Made by a program: the position numbers and the translations under genes
In this document: positions 17,208 to 25,937 of the stretch, in pieces
How positions within the stretch are numbered: position 1 is the stretch's first letter
Layout of the letters: every line of letters starts with the position of its first letter
NCBI RefSeq assembly: GCF_003205295.1
Contig: NZ_QJRP01000010.1
Span: forward strand, 1-64,000
Origin: Pseudomonas mosselii
GTDB lineage: Bacteria; Pseudomonadota; Gammaproteobacteria; Pseudomonadales; Pseudomonadaceae
DNA: 64,000 nt
Direction of reading: 5' to 3'
Notes under the pieces: model-generated
What the model saw: the letters and a program-made list of their open reading frames with translations, nothing else
Told to the model about the DNA's origin: nothing
Databases searched by the model: none

Positions 17208-19229
17208 ATGAACAAGCCTGTACCCAAACCACTCAGCGGTCAGTTGCTGCGGCCCGCGGGTAAACGTTCCAAAGTGTTGTCTCCGCAGGGTGGGGTGTTT
17301 GCATTCAAGGACCTGATTGTCGAGGGTCTTGTCGATGACGGCGTGGACGATCCTGCTGAACTCTTGCCGGTGGCGGACCATGACAAACCCTTGAAAGTGA
17401 GGGTACCGAACTGGGAGGAGGTCGAGGAAGGTCTGGTCATCGCGTTGTATGTAAACGGTGGCGAGGAACTCGAAGACGTGGACGGGGCCTGGCATGAGAT
17501 CACGGCGATGGAAGCGGCTGATCCGAATCACGAGTTTCCACTGGAGTTGCCCAGTACGTATTGGGACTTTATTGCAAAGGGGGAGGATCGCACCTTCCAG
17601 GTAGGTTACTCGGTGCGACCAGCATTCTCACCTGTATACGAAAGAGGGCCCCGCCGGGTCATTCGCATCGACAAGGTGGCACCAGGTGGCAACCCGGGCA
17701 CGCTCGCGAGGCTGTCGTTTGCTTCGGAGATCGAGGCCAGGGGGCGCATCCTGATGGAAGACTTTGTCGCTGGCGTGCTCAGGGTTCATGTCAGAGGCTA
17801 TCTAGCGCAGAAGCAGGGTGACCAGATCATGGTGACCATGACCGACGGCACCACCCCAGTGTCGATCGGCCCGATCGTCGTTATCAGCAGCACTGACGCC
17901 ACGCTTGTGGAGCTGCCGCTGACCGAGCTGCAAAAGCTCAAGGACAATACCCCGATCACATTCACCTACACGTCGCAGGATCGGGCAGGGAATCTCTCGA
18001 TCGTTTCCGTGCCTCATGACACCCTGCAGTTGCTGTTGCAGGATATCCCCGTCGTTCTCCCTACGCCTGAAGTGCCAGGTTTTGACGAACCGGGCGACCC
18101 GCTGATTCTCGACAAGGATGCCCGTGCGGGCATCAGGCTGGTGGTTCCCGAGGTCACCGGGGCCCGTATCGGCGACAAGGTCGTCGTGCTTTGGGGAGCC
18201 CAACGTTCGGATGAACACGAAGTCACCGTGGTGTCGCCATCGCCAGCCCCATTGTTGGAACTGGATCTGCTGTATCCGCTTACCAGTGCGGGCCCGCAGG
18301 CAGGGGCCGTGGCCGTCAGCTATGAATTGTGGCGCGGCGGCTTCAAGATCGGCGACGCGACGTCCCCGGCGAGCGTCAATGTCGACCTGCGACTGCCGGG
18401 TGGGCCAGATCCGGATCCGGAGCTGCCAGCGCATGGCAATCTGGAATTGGGCACCATTGTCGGCAATGACTCCGGGCAGGCGGATGACCTGACGCCCGAG
18501 GATGTCGCAAAAGGTGCGCAACTGACCATTCCCTGGCTCGCCCTTGATGGCAGTGAACTGCTGGAGGAGGGCGATAAACTCCAACTGGTCTGGGGCACAC
18601 AGCCCCCCCATGCTCTTGCTCCCGTGAGCGCTGCTGAGGCAGCTGCCAAGGTCGACATCACTCGCCCGGTTCTCCCGACCGTGCTGGCCAGTGAGCCCAG
18701 CGGCACGGTACAGATGGTCTATACCGTGACCCGGGAGTTCGGTGCGAATGGCGAGGAAAACACCGCGCGTTCGCCATCCAAGCCTGTAGCCCTCCTGCGC
18801 GGGGAAGATCTGCCGGGAGAGGGCACTGCGCTCAAGGAGCTCGAGTTCACCGACCTCAATCGGTTTGGCGCAATCGATATCGAGAAGGCGCAACGACCTT
18901 TACCGGTGAGAATCGAGCTTTATGACAACGTGGAGGTGGGCGACACCATCGTGATCCATCTCAGGGCAGACGACAGTCAGCGGCCGACCCCCGGAGACCC
19001 GATCGCGGATGCCGAACAAGATCTCGATCTCATCAGAATCGAACAGCACCACAAAGATGCCGGCGAACTCACGTACGAGATCGCACGCAGATGGGCCTTC
19101 ATCGTCTGCACCGGCTCGGCCACCGTCGAATACACGGCGACAAATGTCTATGGGCCGACGAAGGCCGGTCACCACCGCGTGCCGGTCGCGGTAAGAGAAC
19201 CCAGTCAGCCAACATGCCCGTTGCCTTGA
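17208..19229 (+). CDS. Large acidic Ig-like repeat protein A (function unknown)
   Basis: A 673-residue protein with no recognised enzyme domain. Start 17208 is chosen because AGGA (17196-17199) lies eight bases before it. The ATG at 17202 would be only two bases from that site. There is no signal peptide and no membrane helix. An N-terminal unit (about 30-160) is followed by four or five repeat units of 110-130 residues. Each unit carries the signature G-D-x-hydrophobic-x-hydrophobic, with GD near 204, 322, 455 and 578 (for example GDKVVVLWG and GDKLQLVWG). The phrase YTSQDRAGN near 254 is typical of bacterial Ig-like folds. It is strongly acidic with almost no Cys. The gene at 19318 is a clear paralogue. 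An adhesive, structural or toxin-like role is possible but unproven. Confidence 0.8.
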   Translation: MNKPVPKPLSGQLLRPAGKRSKVLSPQGGVFAFKDLIVEGLVDDGVDDPAELLPVADHDKPLKVRVPNWEEVEEGLVIALYVNGGEELEDVDGAWHEITAMEAADPNHEFPLELPSTYWDFIAKGEDRTFQVGYSVRPAFSPVYERGPRRVIRIDKVAPGGNPGTLARLSFASEIEARGRILMEDFVAGVLRVHVRGYLAQKQGDQIMVTMTDGTTPVSIGPIVVISSTDATLVELPLTELQKLKDNTPITFTYTSQDRAGNLSIVSVPHDTLQLLLQDIPVVLPTPEVPGFDEPGDPLILDKDARAGIRLVVPEVTGARIGDKVVVLWGAQRSDEHEVTVVSPSPAPLLELDLLYPLTSAGPQAGAVAVSYELWRGGFKIGDATSPASVNVDLRLPGGPDPDPELPAHGNLELGTIVGNDSGQADDLTPEDVAKGAQLTIPWLALDGSELLEEGDKLQLVWGTQPPHALAPVSAAEAAAKVDITRPVLPTVLASEPSGTVQMVYTVTREFGANGEENTARSPSKPVALLRGEDLPGEGTALKELEFTDLNRFGAIDIEKAQRPLPVRIELYDNVEVGDTIVIHLRADDSQRPTPGDPIADAEQDLDLIRIEQHHKDAGELTYEIARRWAFIVCTGSATVEYTATNVYGPTKAGHHRVPVAVREPSQPTCPLP

Positions 19230-19235
19230 AGTGAA

Positions 19236-19268
19236 AGTGCCCTGGCGATTCGCCAGGGCACTGTTTCT
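19236..19268 (+). terminator. Terminator between the two Ig-like paralogues
   Basis: A 12-bp perfect stem AGTGCCCTGGCG / CGCCAGGGCACT with a three-base loop is followed by GTTTCTTC. It lies seven bases after the stop of paralogue A. Paralogue B therefore probably has its own promoter or depends on read-through. Confidence 0.8.
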
Positions 19269-19317
19269 TCACATTCCATGATCGCCTTTGGGCACCTTGA
19301 CTGGCCGAGGATGACGA

Positions 19318-21396
19318 ATGAGCACCTTCAATGAAGGGGTAAAGGGCACGCTTGAGTTCAACGTACTCAAAGTCGATGCGCTATTGGATGACGGTTACGA
19401 CGAGGTCCCCGAACTGTTGCCCAGCGGCAAGCTGGACGACGACCTTCAGGTGATTGTTCCATGGTGGCCAGAGATCGATGTCGACCACCACATCGCGCTG
19501 ACCTGGGACGACCATCTTCTTGAGGACGAGGAGGGTGGCTATCACTATGTTGAACAGTCCGAGGTCGACGATGAAGACCATGAATTCAGGCTCGCCATAC
19601 CCGCTGCCTACTGGCGTTCGGTAGGTGAGGGTGAGGATCAACGGTTCCGTCTTGGTTATGCTGTTCGCCCGTATCTGAGCGAAGTCTGGACGTACGGCCC
19701 AAGCCGCACTGTTCGCATCGACAGGCAGGCCCCCGGTGGTGAAGACGGGGCCCTGGGAAAGATGGTGTTCCCCAAGGCACTGGAGGACAAGGGCGTCATC
19801 CTTGAGTCCGATTTCGAGCAGGGCGTGCTCTGGGGCACGATCAGCGGTTACTTGCATCAGGCGCTGGGTGACACGATCACGGTCAGTATGACCGATGGCA
19901 TTGAACGAGTCAGCGCGGGGCCGTTCACCGTGTGCAGCGAGCGCGAGGCTACCCCCATCGCGTTGCCCCAGGCCACGTTGCAGACATTGGTTGGCGGGAT
20001 TCCGATCGCTTTCACCTACCAGATACTGGACCGGGCTGGTAACGAGTCCGCCCAGTCGCTGGTTCACGACAGCCTGGTGCTCCAGGTCGCACAGCCGCTG
20101 CCTGCGCCGCGAGTGCTGGATGCCGACGACGCGGGCAACCTTGATTTCAACCTGCTGGGAGATGCCGACGTCCGCATCTTGCTGGACCCCGACGACCGTT
20201 GGGTCGCCGGGCAGGCCGTGACGCTGGTCTGGGTGGGCATGACCGCCAATGGCAGCCTTCTGACACCTGTGATCAAGCATGGCCAGTTGAAGGCGAGTGG
20301 CGTTGAAATCCTTCTGGAGAACGCCCATGCGGCAGCGGTGTTGCAGGGGGATGCACGCCTTGTCTACCGCATTGATGAAAGTGGACTCGGTTCCGATCCA
20401 CGGGGGATCTCCATCATCGGCTCCCTCGAACTGGACGCTCCCGAGGTGGACGAGGCAGCGGACGGTGCGCTCGATCCTGAGAATGTTCCGCCGCAGGGCG
20501 CGACGATACGGATCAAGGCCTACCCCCATATGGCCAAGGGCGATCAGATCCTGCTGGAGTGGAATGGCGTTTCCGCTGCTGGAGATCGTCATGATCTTTC
20601 CTGGACCCTCGACGTTCATCAAGTGGGTGACCTTGAGCAAGTGGTCGAGAAGGACGACGTCGAGGTCCTCGTCGGGGGACGGATCACCTTGTTCTATACG
20701 CTGACTGCGGTGGGCGGCGCCCTCTCCGGTTCCGCGGACCGCGATCTGCGGGTCGGGCGTGTTGCATTTCCACGCCCTGAAGTGGAAAAGGCGTTTGGTG
20801 ATGGCAAGGACCAATTGGACTTCAACCGCGACTTCGTCGGGGCCAGCCATGTGAAGGTCACCGTGCGCCAGTACGCCGGCATGGCCGGTGACCAGGTCGC
20901 GGTAGTGCTGGAGGTGCCGGACATTGTCTACCAGTCACCCTGGAGGGACGTCGTCGGGCCAGCGGATCTGGTGTTTGAGGTCCCCGCTGGCGTGGTGATG
21001 CACGGCATCGGGCATACGGTGCCGATCAGCTACAAGATCCGGCGCGGTGATCAGGAGGAAACCTCGGATGTACTGGAGTTGAAAGTACTGGAACAGCAGT
21101 TGGATATGCAGGCTCCCAGATACATGTCCTTTGCCGGCCTGGAGCCGAAGTTCATCGTGCGCTATCCCGAGGTCAAGAACGGCGATCAGCTCGACATTCA
21201 CTGGCAGGTTGAAGGGGAGCCGTCCAGGAATGCAACGGCAGCGGTGTATCAGGACGCCAGCTACTGGCTTGTGCCCATCGAACCGGGCTGGGTTGCCGCG
21301 GATAAAGGAAAGATGGTTTACGCCAACTATTCCGTTGTTCCGAAGGTGGGTGATAAACGGCAGTTTTCGCCTGTTCATGCATTCAAGCCGCAGTAA
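19318..21396 (+). CDS. Large acidic Ig-like repeat protein B (function unknown)
   Basis: A 692-residue paralogue of the preceding protein. The shared N-terminal unit has LLDDGYDEVPELLP against LVDDGVDDPAELLP, LGYAVRP against VGYSVRP, and RTVRIDRQAPGG against RVIRIDKVAPGG. Repeat signatures recur at about residues 184 (GDTITVSMTDG), 298 (a GQ variant), 408 (GDQILLEWNG), 524 (GDQVAVVLE) and 622 (GDQLDIHWQ), spaced 98-116 residues. The Ig-like phrase LDRAGNES is near 238. There is no signal peptide. GAGG lies seven bases before the ATG. Protein A and protein B are diverged, so the duplication is not recent. The gene is followed, 189 bp later, by an autotransporter gene on the same strand. Confidence 0.8.
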   Translation: MSTFNEGVKGTLEFNVLKVDALLDDGYDEVPELLPSGKLDDDLQVIVPWWPEIDVDHHIALTWDDHLLEDEEGGYHYVEQSEVDDEDHEFRLAIPAAYWRSVGEGEDQRFRLGYAVRPYLSEVWTYGPSRTVRIDRQAPGGEDGALGKMVFPKALEDKGVILESDFEQGVLWGTISGYLHQALGDTITVSMTDGIERVSAGPFTVCSEREATPIALPQATLQTLVGGIPIAFTYQILDRAGNESAQSLVHDSLVLQVAQPLPAPRVLDADDAGNLDFNLLGDADVRILLDPDDRWVAGQAVTLVWVGMTANGSLLTPVIKHGQLKASGVEILLENAHAAAVLQGDARLVYRIDESGLGSDPRGISIIGSLELDAPEVDEAADGALDPENVPPQGATIRIKAYPHMAKGDQILLEWNGVSAAGDRHDLSWTLDVHQVGDLEQVVEKDDVEVLVGGRITLFYTLTAVGGALSGSADRDLRVGRVAFPRPEVEKAFGDGKDQLDFNRDFVGASHVKVTVRQYAGMAGDQVAVVLEVPDIVYQSPWRDVVGPADLVFEVPAGVVMHGIGHTVPISYKIRRGDQEETSDVLELKVLEQQLDMQAPRYMSFAGLEPKFIVRYPEVKNGDQLDIHWQVEGEPSRNATAAVYQDASYWLVPIEPGWVAADKGKMVYANYSVVPKVGDKRQFSPVHAFKPQ

Positions 21397-21479
21397 CGTT
21401 CGGCCCCTGCCAACCCAACACGCCATCCGCCATGTCGAGGCGGAAAGCAGTGTTCTTACGGTGCGTTAACAGAAAAATC

Positions 21480-21506
21480 CTACAGAAGATTCTTGTCTTT
21501 CTGTAG
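21480..21506. promoter_or_regulatory. Perfect inverted repeat upstream of the autotransporter gene
   Basis: CTACAGAA (21480-21487) and TTCTGTAG (21499-21506) are separated by 11 bases, in the 189-bp gap before the autotransporter start. No T-tract follows on the plus strand, so an operator or RNA hairpin is more likely than a terminator. Confidence 0.45.
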
Positions 21507-21585
21507 AGACTATTCGCTGTTTCAACGGTGCCGAGGTGCTACGACGACTGGCCGTTCGGTTGATGATGTCTAGTGGGAGATTGCT

Positions 21586-23790
21586 ATGAGAAGTTCCAGC
21601 ATGCCCTTGAGTGTCGCGGTAGGCCTGGTTACCGCCCTGTCAGGCGCGGGCCTGGCCGAGGCCAAGGTACTCGACAACCAGAGTGAAACGGTCACTGGCC
21701 CGGTCGCGGATACCTATGAACTGAGAAACGGATCGACCTTGGAGATCACCGCCACCGGCAGCACCCAGGGTATAACCGTCTCTACGGGGTCGACCGTCAC
21801 TGTCAATGGCGGACAGGTATCTGCCAACGGTGCGCAAGCCGGCGTCAACCTGCGCGATGGCACCCAGGCACTGCTCAATGGCGCAACCGTGACGGGTGGG
21901 GCGACGCCTGCCTCGTTCGGCGTTTCGGCGCTTCTGGCCTCCAGCATCCGGGCCCAGGGCAGCACTATTGCAGGTGGCAGCGGTGCCTCCCTTGTGCAAG
22001 GCAGCAGCCTTGTTCTGGAGGGTAGCACGCTCACCGGGCTGGAACGTGTCGGCGCCTTTGTCGTCGGTTCCAGTCTGCAAGCCACGGGTGGCAGTCTCGT
22101 CAGTGGCAAGACCTATGGTCTGGATGTGCGCCAGGAGTCGGCAGCCAACGGTGGTGGCGACTCCCGGGTGATCCTGGACGGATCGACGGTCAGGGGCGAT
22201 ACCGAGAGTGCCATTATTGTCAGGGCTGGTACCGGGAGGTCCACCGGTACTGCACATATTCTGGTGGCCAACGGCAGCCAGCTTATCGGAGGCAATGGCA
22301 ATATCCTCGAGGTCATCGGCGGCATGACCGCCGACTTCACCGCGGACAACAGCCAGTTGAGCGGCGATGTGGTGGTGGAGGCCGGTAGCACCGCGAACCT
22401 GCTGCTGCAGAACAATGCCTCGCTGCGGGGAAACCTGGTCAATGTGCAGAGCCTGGATCTGGACAGCGGTAGCCGCTGGATCCTGACCCAGAATGGCGAG
22501 GTTGGCGAGCTGACGCTCGACAATGGCACGGTCGATTTCACCGACCGGGACACAACAGCGGGCTTCAAGACCCTGACGGTAGAAAGCCTCAAGGGGTCGG
22601 GCATCTTCGTGATGGACATCGACCTGGCCAGCGGCACCGGCGATCTGCTGAAAGTCACCGGGGCCGCTGAGGGCAGCCACCAGTTGAGCATCGCCAGTAC
22701 CGGTGCCGACCCGGTCGAAGGGCAGGCTGGGCACCGTATCGTCGAAACCGGTGGCGGCGACGCGACCTTCGGCCTGCTGCACGATATCGATTTCGGTACC
22801 TACACCTACACCCTGGAAAAAGGCGAGGGCGAGGACAACTGGTACCTGGTGCAGAAGTTCGACGACAGCGGCAACCCGATCGTGACGCCGGGCGCCCGTG
22901 CGGTGCTGGGGATGTTCAGCGCCGCGCCCACCGTTTGGTATGGCGAGCTATCCTCGTTGCGCAGCCGTATGGGTGAATTGCGCCTGGGGCATGGCCAGGG
23001 CATCTGGATGCGCAGCTACGGTAACCGCTACAACCTCTCGGCGGGCAGCGCCGTGGCCTACCAGCAGGATCAGAACGGCGTGAGCTTCGGCGCCGACGGC
23101 GCGGTGCCGGGCCACGACGGGCGCTGGCTGCTTGGGGTCATGGGCGGTTACAGCGAGTCCGACCTGGACTTCAGCCTCGGTTCATCCGGCAAGGTCAAGA
23201 GCTACTACGTCGGTGCCTACAGCACCTGGATGGCCGACAGCGGTTACTACGTCGACGCGGTGCTCAAGTACAACCGCTTGCGTAACAGCAACGATGTGGT
23301 GATGAGCGATGGCCGTCGTACCAAGGGCGAATACCACAATGATGGCCTGGGGGCCTCTGTGGAGGTTGGCCGGCACTTCAAGCTGGACAATGGTTGGTAT
23401 GTCGAGCCGTTCACCCAGGTGTCCACGCTCTGGGTCGATGATGACAGCTACACGCTGGACAACGGCATGCGCGCCCAGAGCGATGGCGCCAACTCGGTGC
23501 TCGGCAAGGTCGGTGCCCAGGTCGGGCGCAGCCTGGCGCTGGACAACGGCAGTATCCTGCAGCCTTACTTGAAAGTCGCGGCGGCTCACGAGTTCATCAA
23601 GAGCAACAAGGTGAAGGTCAACGACAACCACTTCACCAACGACCTGTCCGGCACGCGGGGCGAGTTTGCCGTGGGGTTGGCCGCACAGGTGTCCGAAGTG
23701 CTGCAGTTGCATGGCGAGTTCCAGTACAGCAACGGCAAGCACATCGAACAGCCTTATGGGGTCAACCTGGGCCTGCGCTACAACTTCTGA
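21586..23790 (+). CDS. Pertactin-type autotransporter (type Va secretion)
   Basis: A 734-residue self-secreting outer-membrane protein. A signal peptide (1 to about 26, ending AEA) leads into a Gly/Ser/Thr/Asn-rich beta-helical passenger (about 27-440), with repeated units such as GSTVTVNGGQVSANGAQ and GSQLIGGNGN. A linker follows (VTPGARAVLGMFSAAPTVWYGELSSLRSRMGELR). The C-terminal beta-barrel of about 265 residues ends in the required terminal Phe (GLRYNF). Pertactin-like passengers usually act as adhesins or biofilm factors. No protease triad or RGD motif is present. GGGAG precedes the ATG. Its position just after the two Ig-like genes on the same strand raises a possible link. Confidence 0.92.
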   Translation: MRSSSMPLSVAVGLVTALSGAGLAEAKVLDNQSETVTGPVADTYELRNGSTLEITATGSTQGITVSTGSTVTVNGGQVSANGAQAGVNLRDGTQALLNGATVTGGATPASFGVSALLASSIRAQGSTIAGGSGASLVQGSSLVLEGSTLTGLERVGAFVVGSSLQATGGSLVSGKTYGLDVRQESAANGGGDSRVILDGSTVRGDTESAIIVRAGTGRSTGTAHILVANGSQLIGGNGNILEVIGGMTADFTADNSQLSGDVVVEAGSTANLLLQNNASLRGNLVNVQSLDLDSGSRWILTQNGEVGELTLDNGTVDFTDRDTTAGFKTLTVESLKGSGIFVMDIDLASGTGDLLKVTGAAEGSHQLSIASTGADPVEGQAGHRIVETGGGDATFGLLHDIDFGTYTYTLEKGEGEDNWYLVQKFDDSGNPIVTPGARAVLGMFSAAPTVWYGELSSLRSRMGELRLGHGQGIWMRSYGNRYNLSAGSAVAYQQDQNGVSFGADGAVPGHDGRWLLGVMGGYSESDLDFSLGSSGKVKSYYVGAYSTWMADSGYYVDAVLKYNRLRNSNDVVMSDGRRTKGEYHNDGLGASVEVGRHFKLDNGWYVEPFTQVSTLWVDDDSYTLDNGMRAQSDGANSVLGKVGAQVGRSLALDNGSILQPYLKVAAAHEFIKSNKVKVNDNHFTNDLSGTRGEFAVGLAAQVSEVLQLHGEFQYSNGKHIEQPYGVNLGLRYNF

Positions 23791-23819
23791 CCGCTTGGCA
23801 AGCCCGCTCCTGCAACAGA

Positions 23820-24869
23820 CTACATCCGTGGATAATCGATATACCCCACCGGCCCCCTGGCGTAGAAGGTTTCCGGACGCGGCGCATTGAGCGGCGCATC
23901 GGTGGCCAGGCGCGCGGGCAGGTCGGGGTTGGCGATGAACGGGATGCCGAAGGCCACCGCATCGGCCTTGCCGCTGGCCAGGGCCGCGTTGGCGCTGGCC
24001 TTGTCGAAGCGTTCGTTGACGATGTAGGGACCGCCGAACGCCGCCTTGATCAGCGGGCCGATACTGTCGTCGGCTTCCTTCTCCCGCGAGCAGATGAAGG
24101 CGATGCCACGCTTGCCCAGCTCCCGTGCCACGTAGGTGAAGGTCTCGGCACGGTCGGCGTCGGCCATGTCGTGGGTGTCGGCCCTTGGCGCCAGGTGCAC
24201 ACCCACGCGGCCCGGACCCCACACCTCGATGGCGGCGTCAGTGACTTCCAGCAGCAACCGTGCGCGGTTCTCCAATGAGCCGCCATAGCGGTCTGTGCGC
24301 TGGTTGGTGCTGCTCTGCAGGAACTGGTCGAGCAGGTAGCCGTTGGCGCCGTGGATCTCCACGCCGTCGAAGCCGGCGGCCTTGGCGTTCTCGGCGCCGC
24401 TGCGGTAGGCCTCGACGATGTCGGCGATCTCCTCGGTTTCCAGGGCCCGTGGGGTCGGGTAGTCGCTCTGTGGGCGGACCAGGCTGACATGGCCCTTGGG
24501 CTGGATCGCGCTGGGGGCAACCGGCAGCTCGCCGTTCAGGTACGACGGGTGGGAGATGCGCCCGACATGCCACAGCTGCAGGAATATCCGCCCGCCCGCG
24601 CCGTGGATGGCCTTGGTCACGTTGAGCCAGCCGCGCACCTGCTGGTCATTCCAGATCCCGGGGGTATCCGGATAGCCGACGCCCATCGGCGTGACCGAGG
24701 TCGCTTCGCTGAGAATCAGGCCGGCGCTGGCGCGCTGCACGTAGTATTCGGCCATCAGCGCGTTGGGCACGCGGCCTTCGTCGGCGCGGCAGCGGGTCAG
24801 CGGGGCCATGATGATGCGGTTGGGCAGTTCCAGGTCGCCCAGGGTGATCGGGTCGAACAGCGTAGTCAT
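23820..24869 (-). CDS. xenB: Old Yellow Enzyme family ene-reductase, XenB-like
   Basis: A 349-residue FMN-dependent flavoprotein that reduces activated alkenes, nitro-esters and N-ethylmaleimide with NAD(P)H. The FMN/active-site segment HGANGYLLDQFLQ carries the His/Asn pair, followed by NQRTDRYGGSLENR. The ATG at 24869 with GAGG eight bases upstream is preferred over the in-frame TTG at 24875. The resulting length equals the 349 residues I recall for XenB-type xenobiotic reductases. An ArsR-family regulator gene ends 19 bp upstream on the same strand, so the two are co-transcribed and substrate-induced control is likely. Confidence 0.92.
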   Translation of the reverse strand: MTTLFDPITLGDLELPNRIIMAPLTRCRADEGRVPNALMAEYYVQRASAGLILSEATSVTPMGVGYPDTPGIWNDQQVRGWLNVTKAIHGAGGRIFLQLWHVGRISHPSYLNGELPVAPSAIQPKGHVSLVRPQSDYPTPRALETEEIADIVEAYRSGAENAKAAGFDGVEIHGANGYLLDQFLQSSTNQRTDRYGGSLENRARLLLEVTDAAIEVWGPGRVGVHLAPRADTHDMADADRAETFTYVARELGKRGIAFICSREKEADDSIGPLIKAAFGGPYIVNERFDKASANAALASGKADAVAFGIPFIANPDLPARLATDAPLNAPRPETFYARGPVGYIDYPRM

Positions 24870-24888
24870 GTGCAAAGCCTCGCTTGGA

Positions 24889-25191
24889 TCAGAGCTCTTG
24901 GCTCATTTGCTCGAGGAACGCCTTGATGGTCGCCTCGTTGCGTTTGAAGAAATGCCACTGGCCGATCTTCTGGCTGCTGATCAGGCCGGCGCGTTGCAGG
25001 GTGGCCAGGTGGGCGGAGACGGTCGACTGCGACAGGCCGCAGCGCTGGTCGATCTGCCCGGCACACACACCGTGCTCGGTGCTGTGGTACTGCTCGGGAA
25101 ACTGCGCGGCTGGGTCTTTCAGCCAGTTGAGGATGTCTCGCCGGACCGGGTGGGCCAGGGCTTTTATGATTTCGTCGAGATCGAGGGGCAT
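24889..25191 (-). CDS. ArsR-family winged-helix repressor
   Basis: A 100-residue ArsR/SmtB-type regulator starting MPLDLDEII, with the family pattern ALAHPVRRDIL near 11-21 and the DNA-reading helix SQSTVSAHLATLQRAGL near 54-70. Longer upstream frames cross the palindromic operators and are rejected. It lacks the usual metal-site CVC motif but has two cysteines (43 and 51) flanking the recognition-helix region, so thiol or electrophile sensing is possible. That would fit its partner, an electrophile-reducing XenB-like enzyme 19 bp downstream. It is divergent from acpH. Confidence 0.88.
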   Translation of the reverse strand: MPLDLDEIIKALAHPVRRDILNWLKDPAAQFPEQYHSTEHGVCAGQIDQRCGLSQSTVSAHLATLQRAGLISSQKIGQWHFFKRNEATIKAFLEQMSQEL

Positions 25192-25216
25192 GCTTGGCTC
25201 GTGGTGTGTAGCGGTA

Positions 25217-25256
25217 TATCGCGATGGAGCGAAATATAAATCGTTGCATCGCGATA
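25217..25256. promoter_or_regulatory. Wide palindromic operator of the arsR-xenB unit
   Basis: Perfect inverted arms TATCGCGATG (25217-25226) and CATCGCGATA (25247-25256) each contain the self-complementary ATCGCGAT. The two copies are 30 bp apart centre to centre, about three helical turns. The element lies 26 bp before the repressor ATG, a natural autoregulatory site. Confidence 0.65.
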
Positions 25257-25295
25257 GACAAATATGAAAGGGTTCTGAGGCAAGCGTCATTGGCT

Positions 25296-25315
25296 ATATC
25301 GGTTCATGACGATAT
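25296..25315. promoter_or_regulatory. Second palindrome in the arsR-acpH intergenic region
   Basis: ATATCG (25296-25301) and CGATAT (25310-25315) flank eight bases, 27 bp before the acpH start. The ATATCG core resembles the TATCG of the wider operator, so the same repressor could contact it. Confidence 0.45.
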
Positions 25316-25342
25316 GGGCGCCGGCGGTGCTAGACTGGCGCC

Positions 25343-25927
25343 ATGAACTACCTCGCGCACCTTCACCTGGGCGGCCCCGAGCCGCAACAACTGCTTGGCA
25401 GCCTGTATGGCGACTTCGTCAAGGGCACGCTGGAAGGGCGTTTTCCGCCGGCGCTGGAGGCTTCGATCCGGCTGCACCGGCATATCGACAGCTACACCGA
25501 CAGCCACCCGCTGGTGCTGGCGGCGCTGGCGCGTTTCCCGCGCGAGCGGCGACGCTTCGCCGGGATCGTGCTGGATGTGTTCTTCGATCATTGCCTGGCC
25601 AGGCACTGGGGGGAGTACGCAGAACAGCCGCTGGCGCAGTTCACCGGCGACTTCTACAAGGTGCTGCTGGCCGAACCGCAATTGCCGGGCCGGCTGGCGC
25701 GGATCGCGCCGTACATGGCGGCGGATGACTGGCTGGGGGCCTATGGCGACTTCGCCACCCTGGAGCAGGTGTTTGGCGGCATTGCCCGACGCTTGTCGCG
25801 GCCCGAGGGGATGGACGGGGTAATGGGGGAGCTGGAGCGTCTGTACGAGCCGCTGCTGGCGGATTTTCGCGAGTTCTATCCGCAGTTGCAGGCGTTTGCG
25901 GCAGCGCGAAGACGCCAGTCCAGCTGA
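25343..25927 (+). CDS. acpH: Acyl carrier protein phosphodiesterase
   Basis: A 194-residue protein of the AcpH family, which removes the 4'-phosphopantetheine arm from acyl carrier protein. The family opening MNYLAHLHLGGPEPQQLLGS is followed by GDFVKG, the metal-site-like RLHRHIDSYTDSHP and DVFFDHCLARHW. The HD-like histidines and aspartates expected of the metal site are all present. It is divergent from the arsR-xenB pair and convergent with olsA (10 bp between stops), so it is probably monocistronic. Confidence 0.93.
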   Translation: MNYLAHLHLGGPEPQQLLGSLYGDFVKGTLEGRFPPALEASIRLHRHIDSYTDSHPLVLAALARFPRERRRFAGIVLDVFFDHCLARHWGEYAEQPLAQFTGDFYKVLLAEPQLPGRLARIAPYMAADDWLGAYGDFATLEQVFGGIARRLSRPEGMDGVMGELERLYEPLLADFREFYPQLQAFAAARRRQSS

Positions 25928-25937
25928 CCTTAACTGT

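Noticed and set aside
17802..18893. 363-codon minus-strand frame inside Ig-like gene A
   Set aside because: It is antisense to a gene whose repeats and paralogue are clear, and it has no start context or domain.
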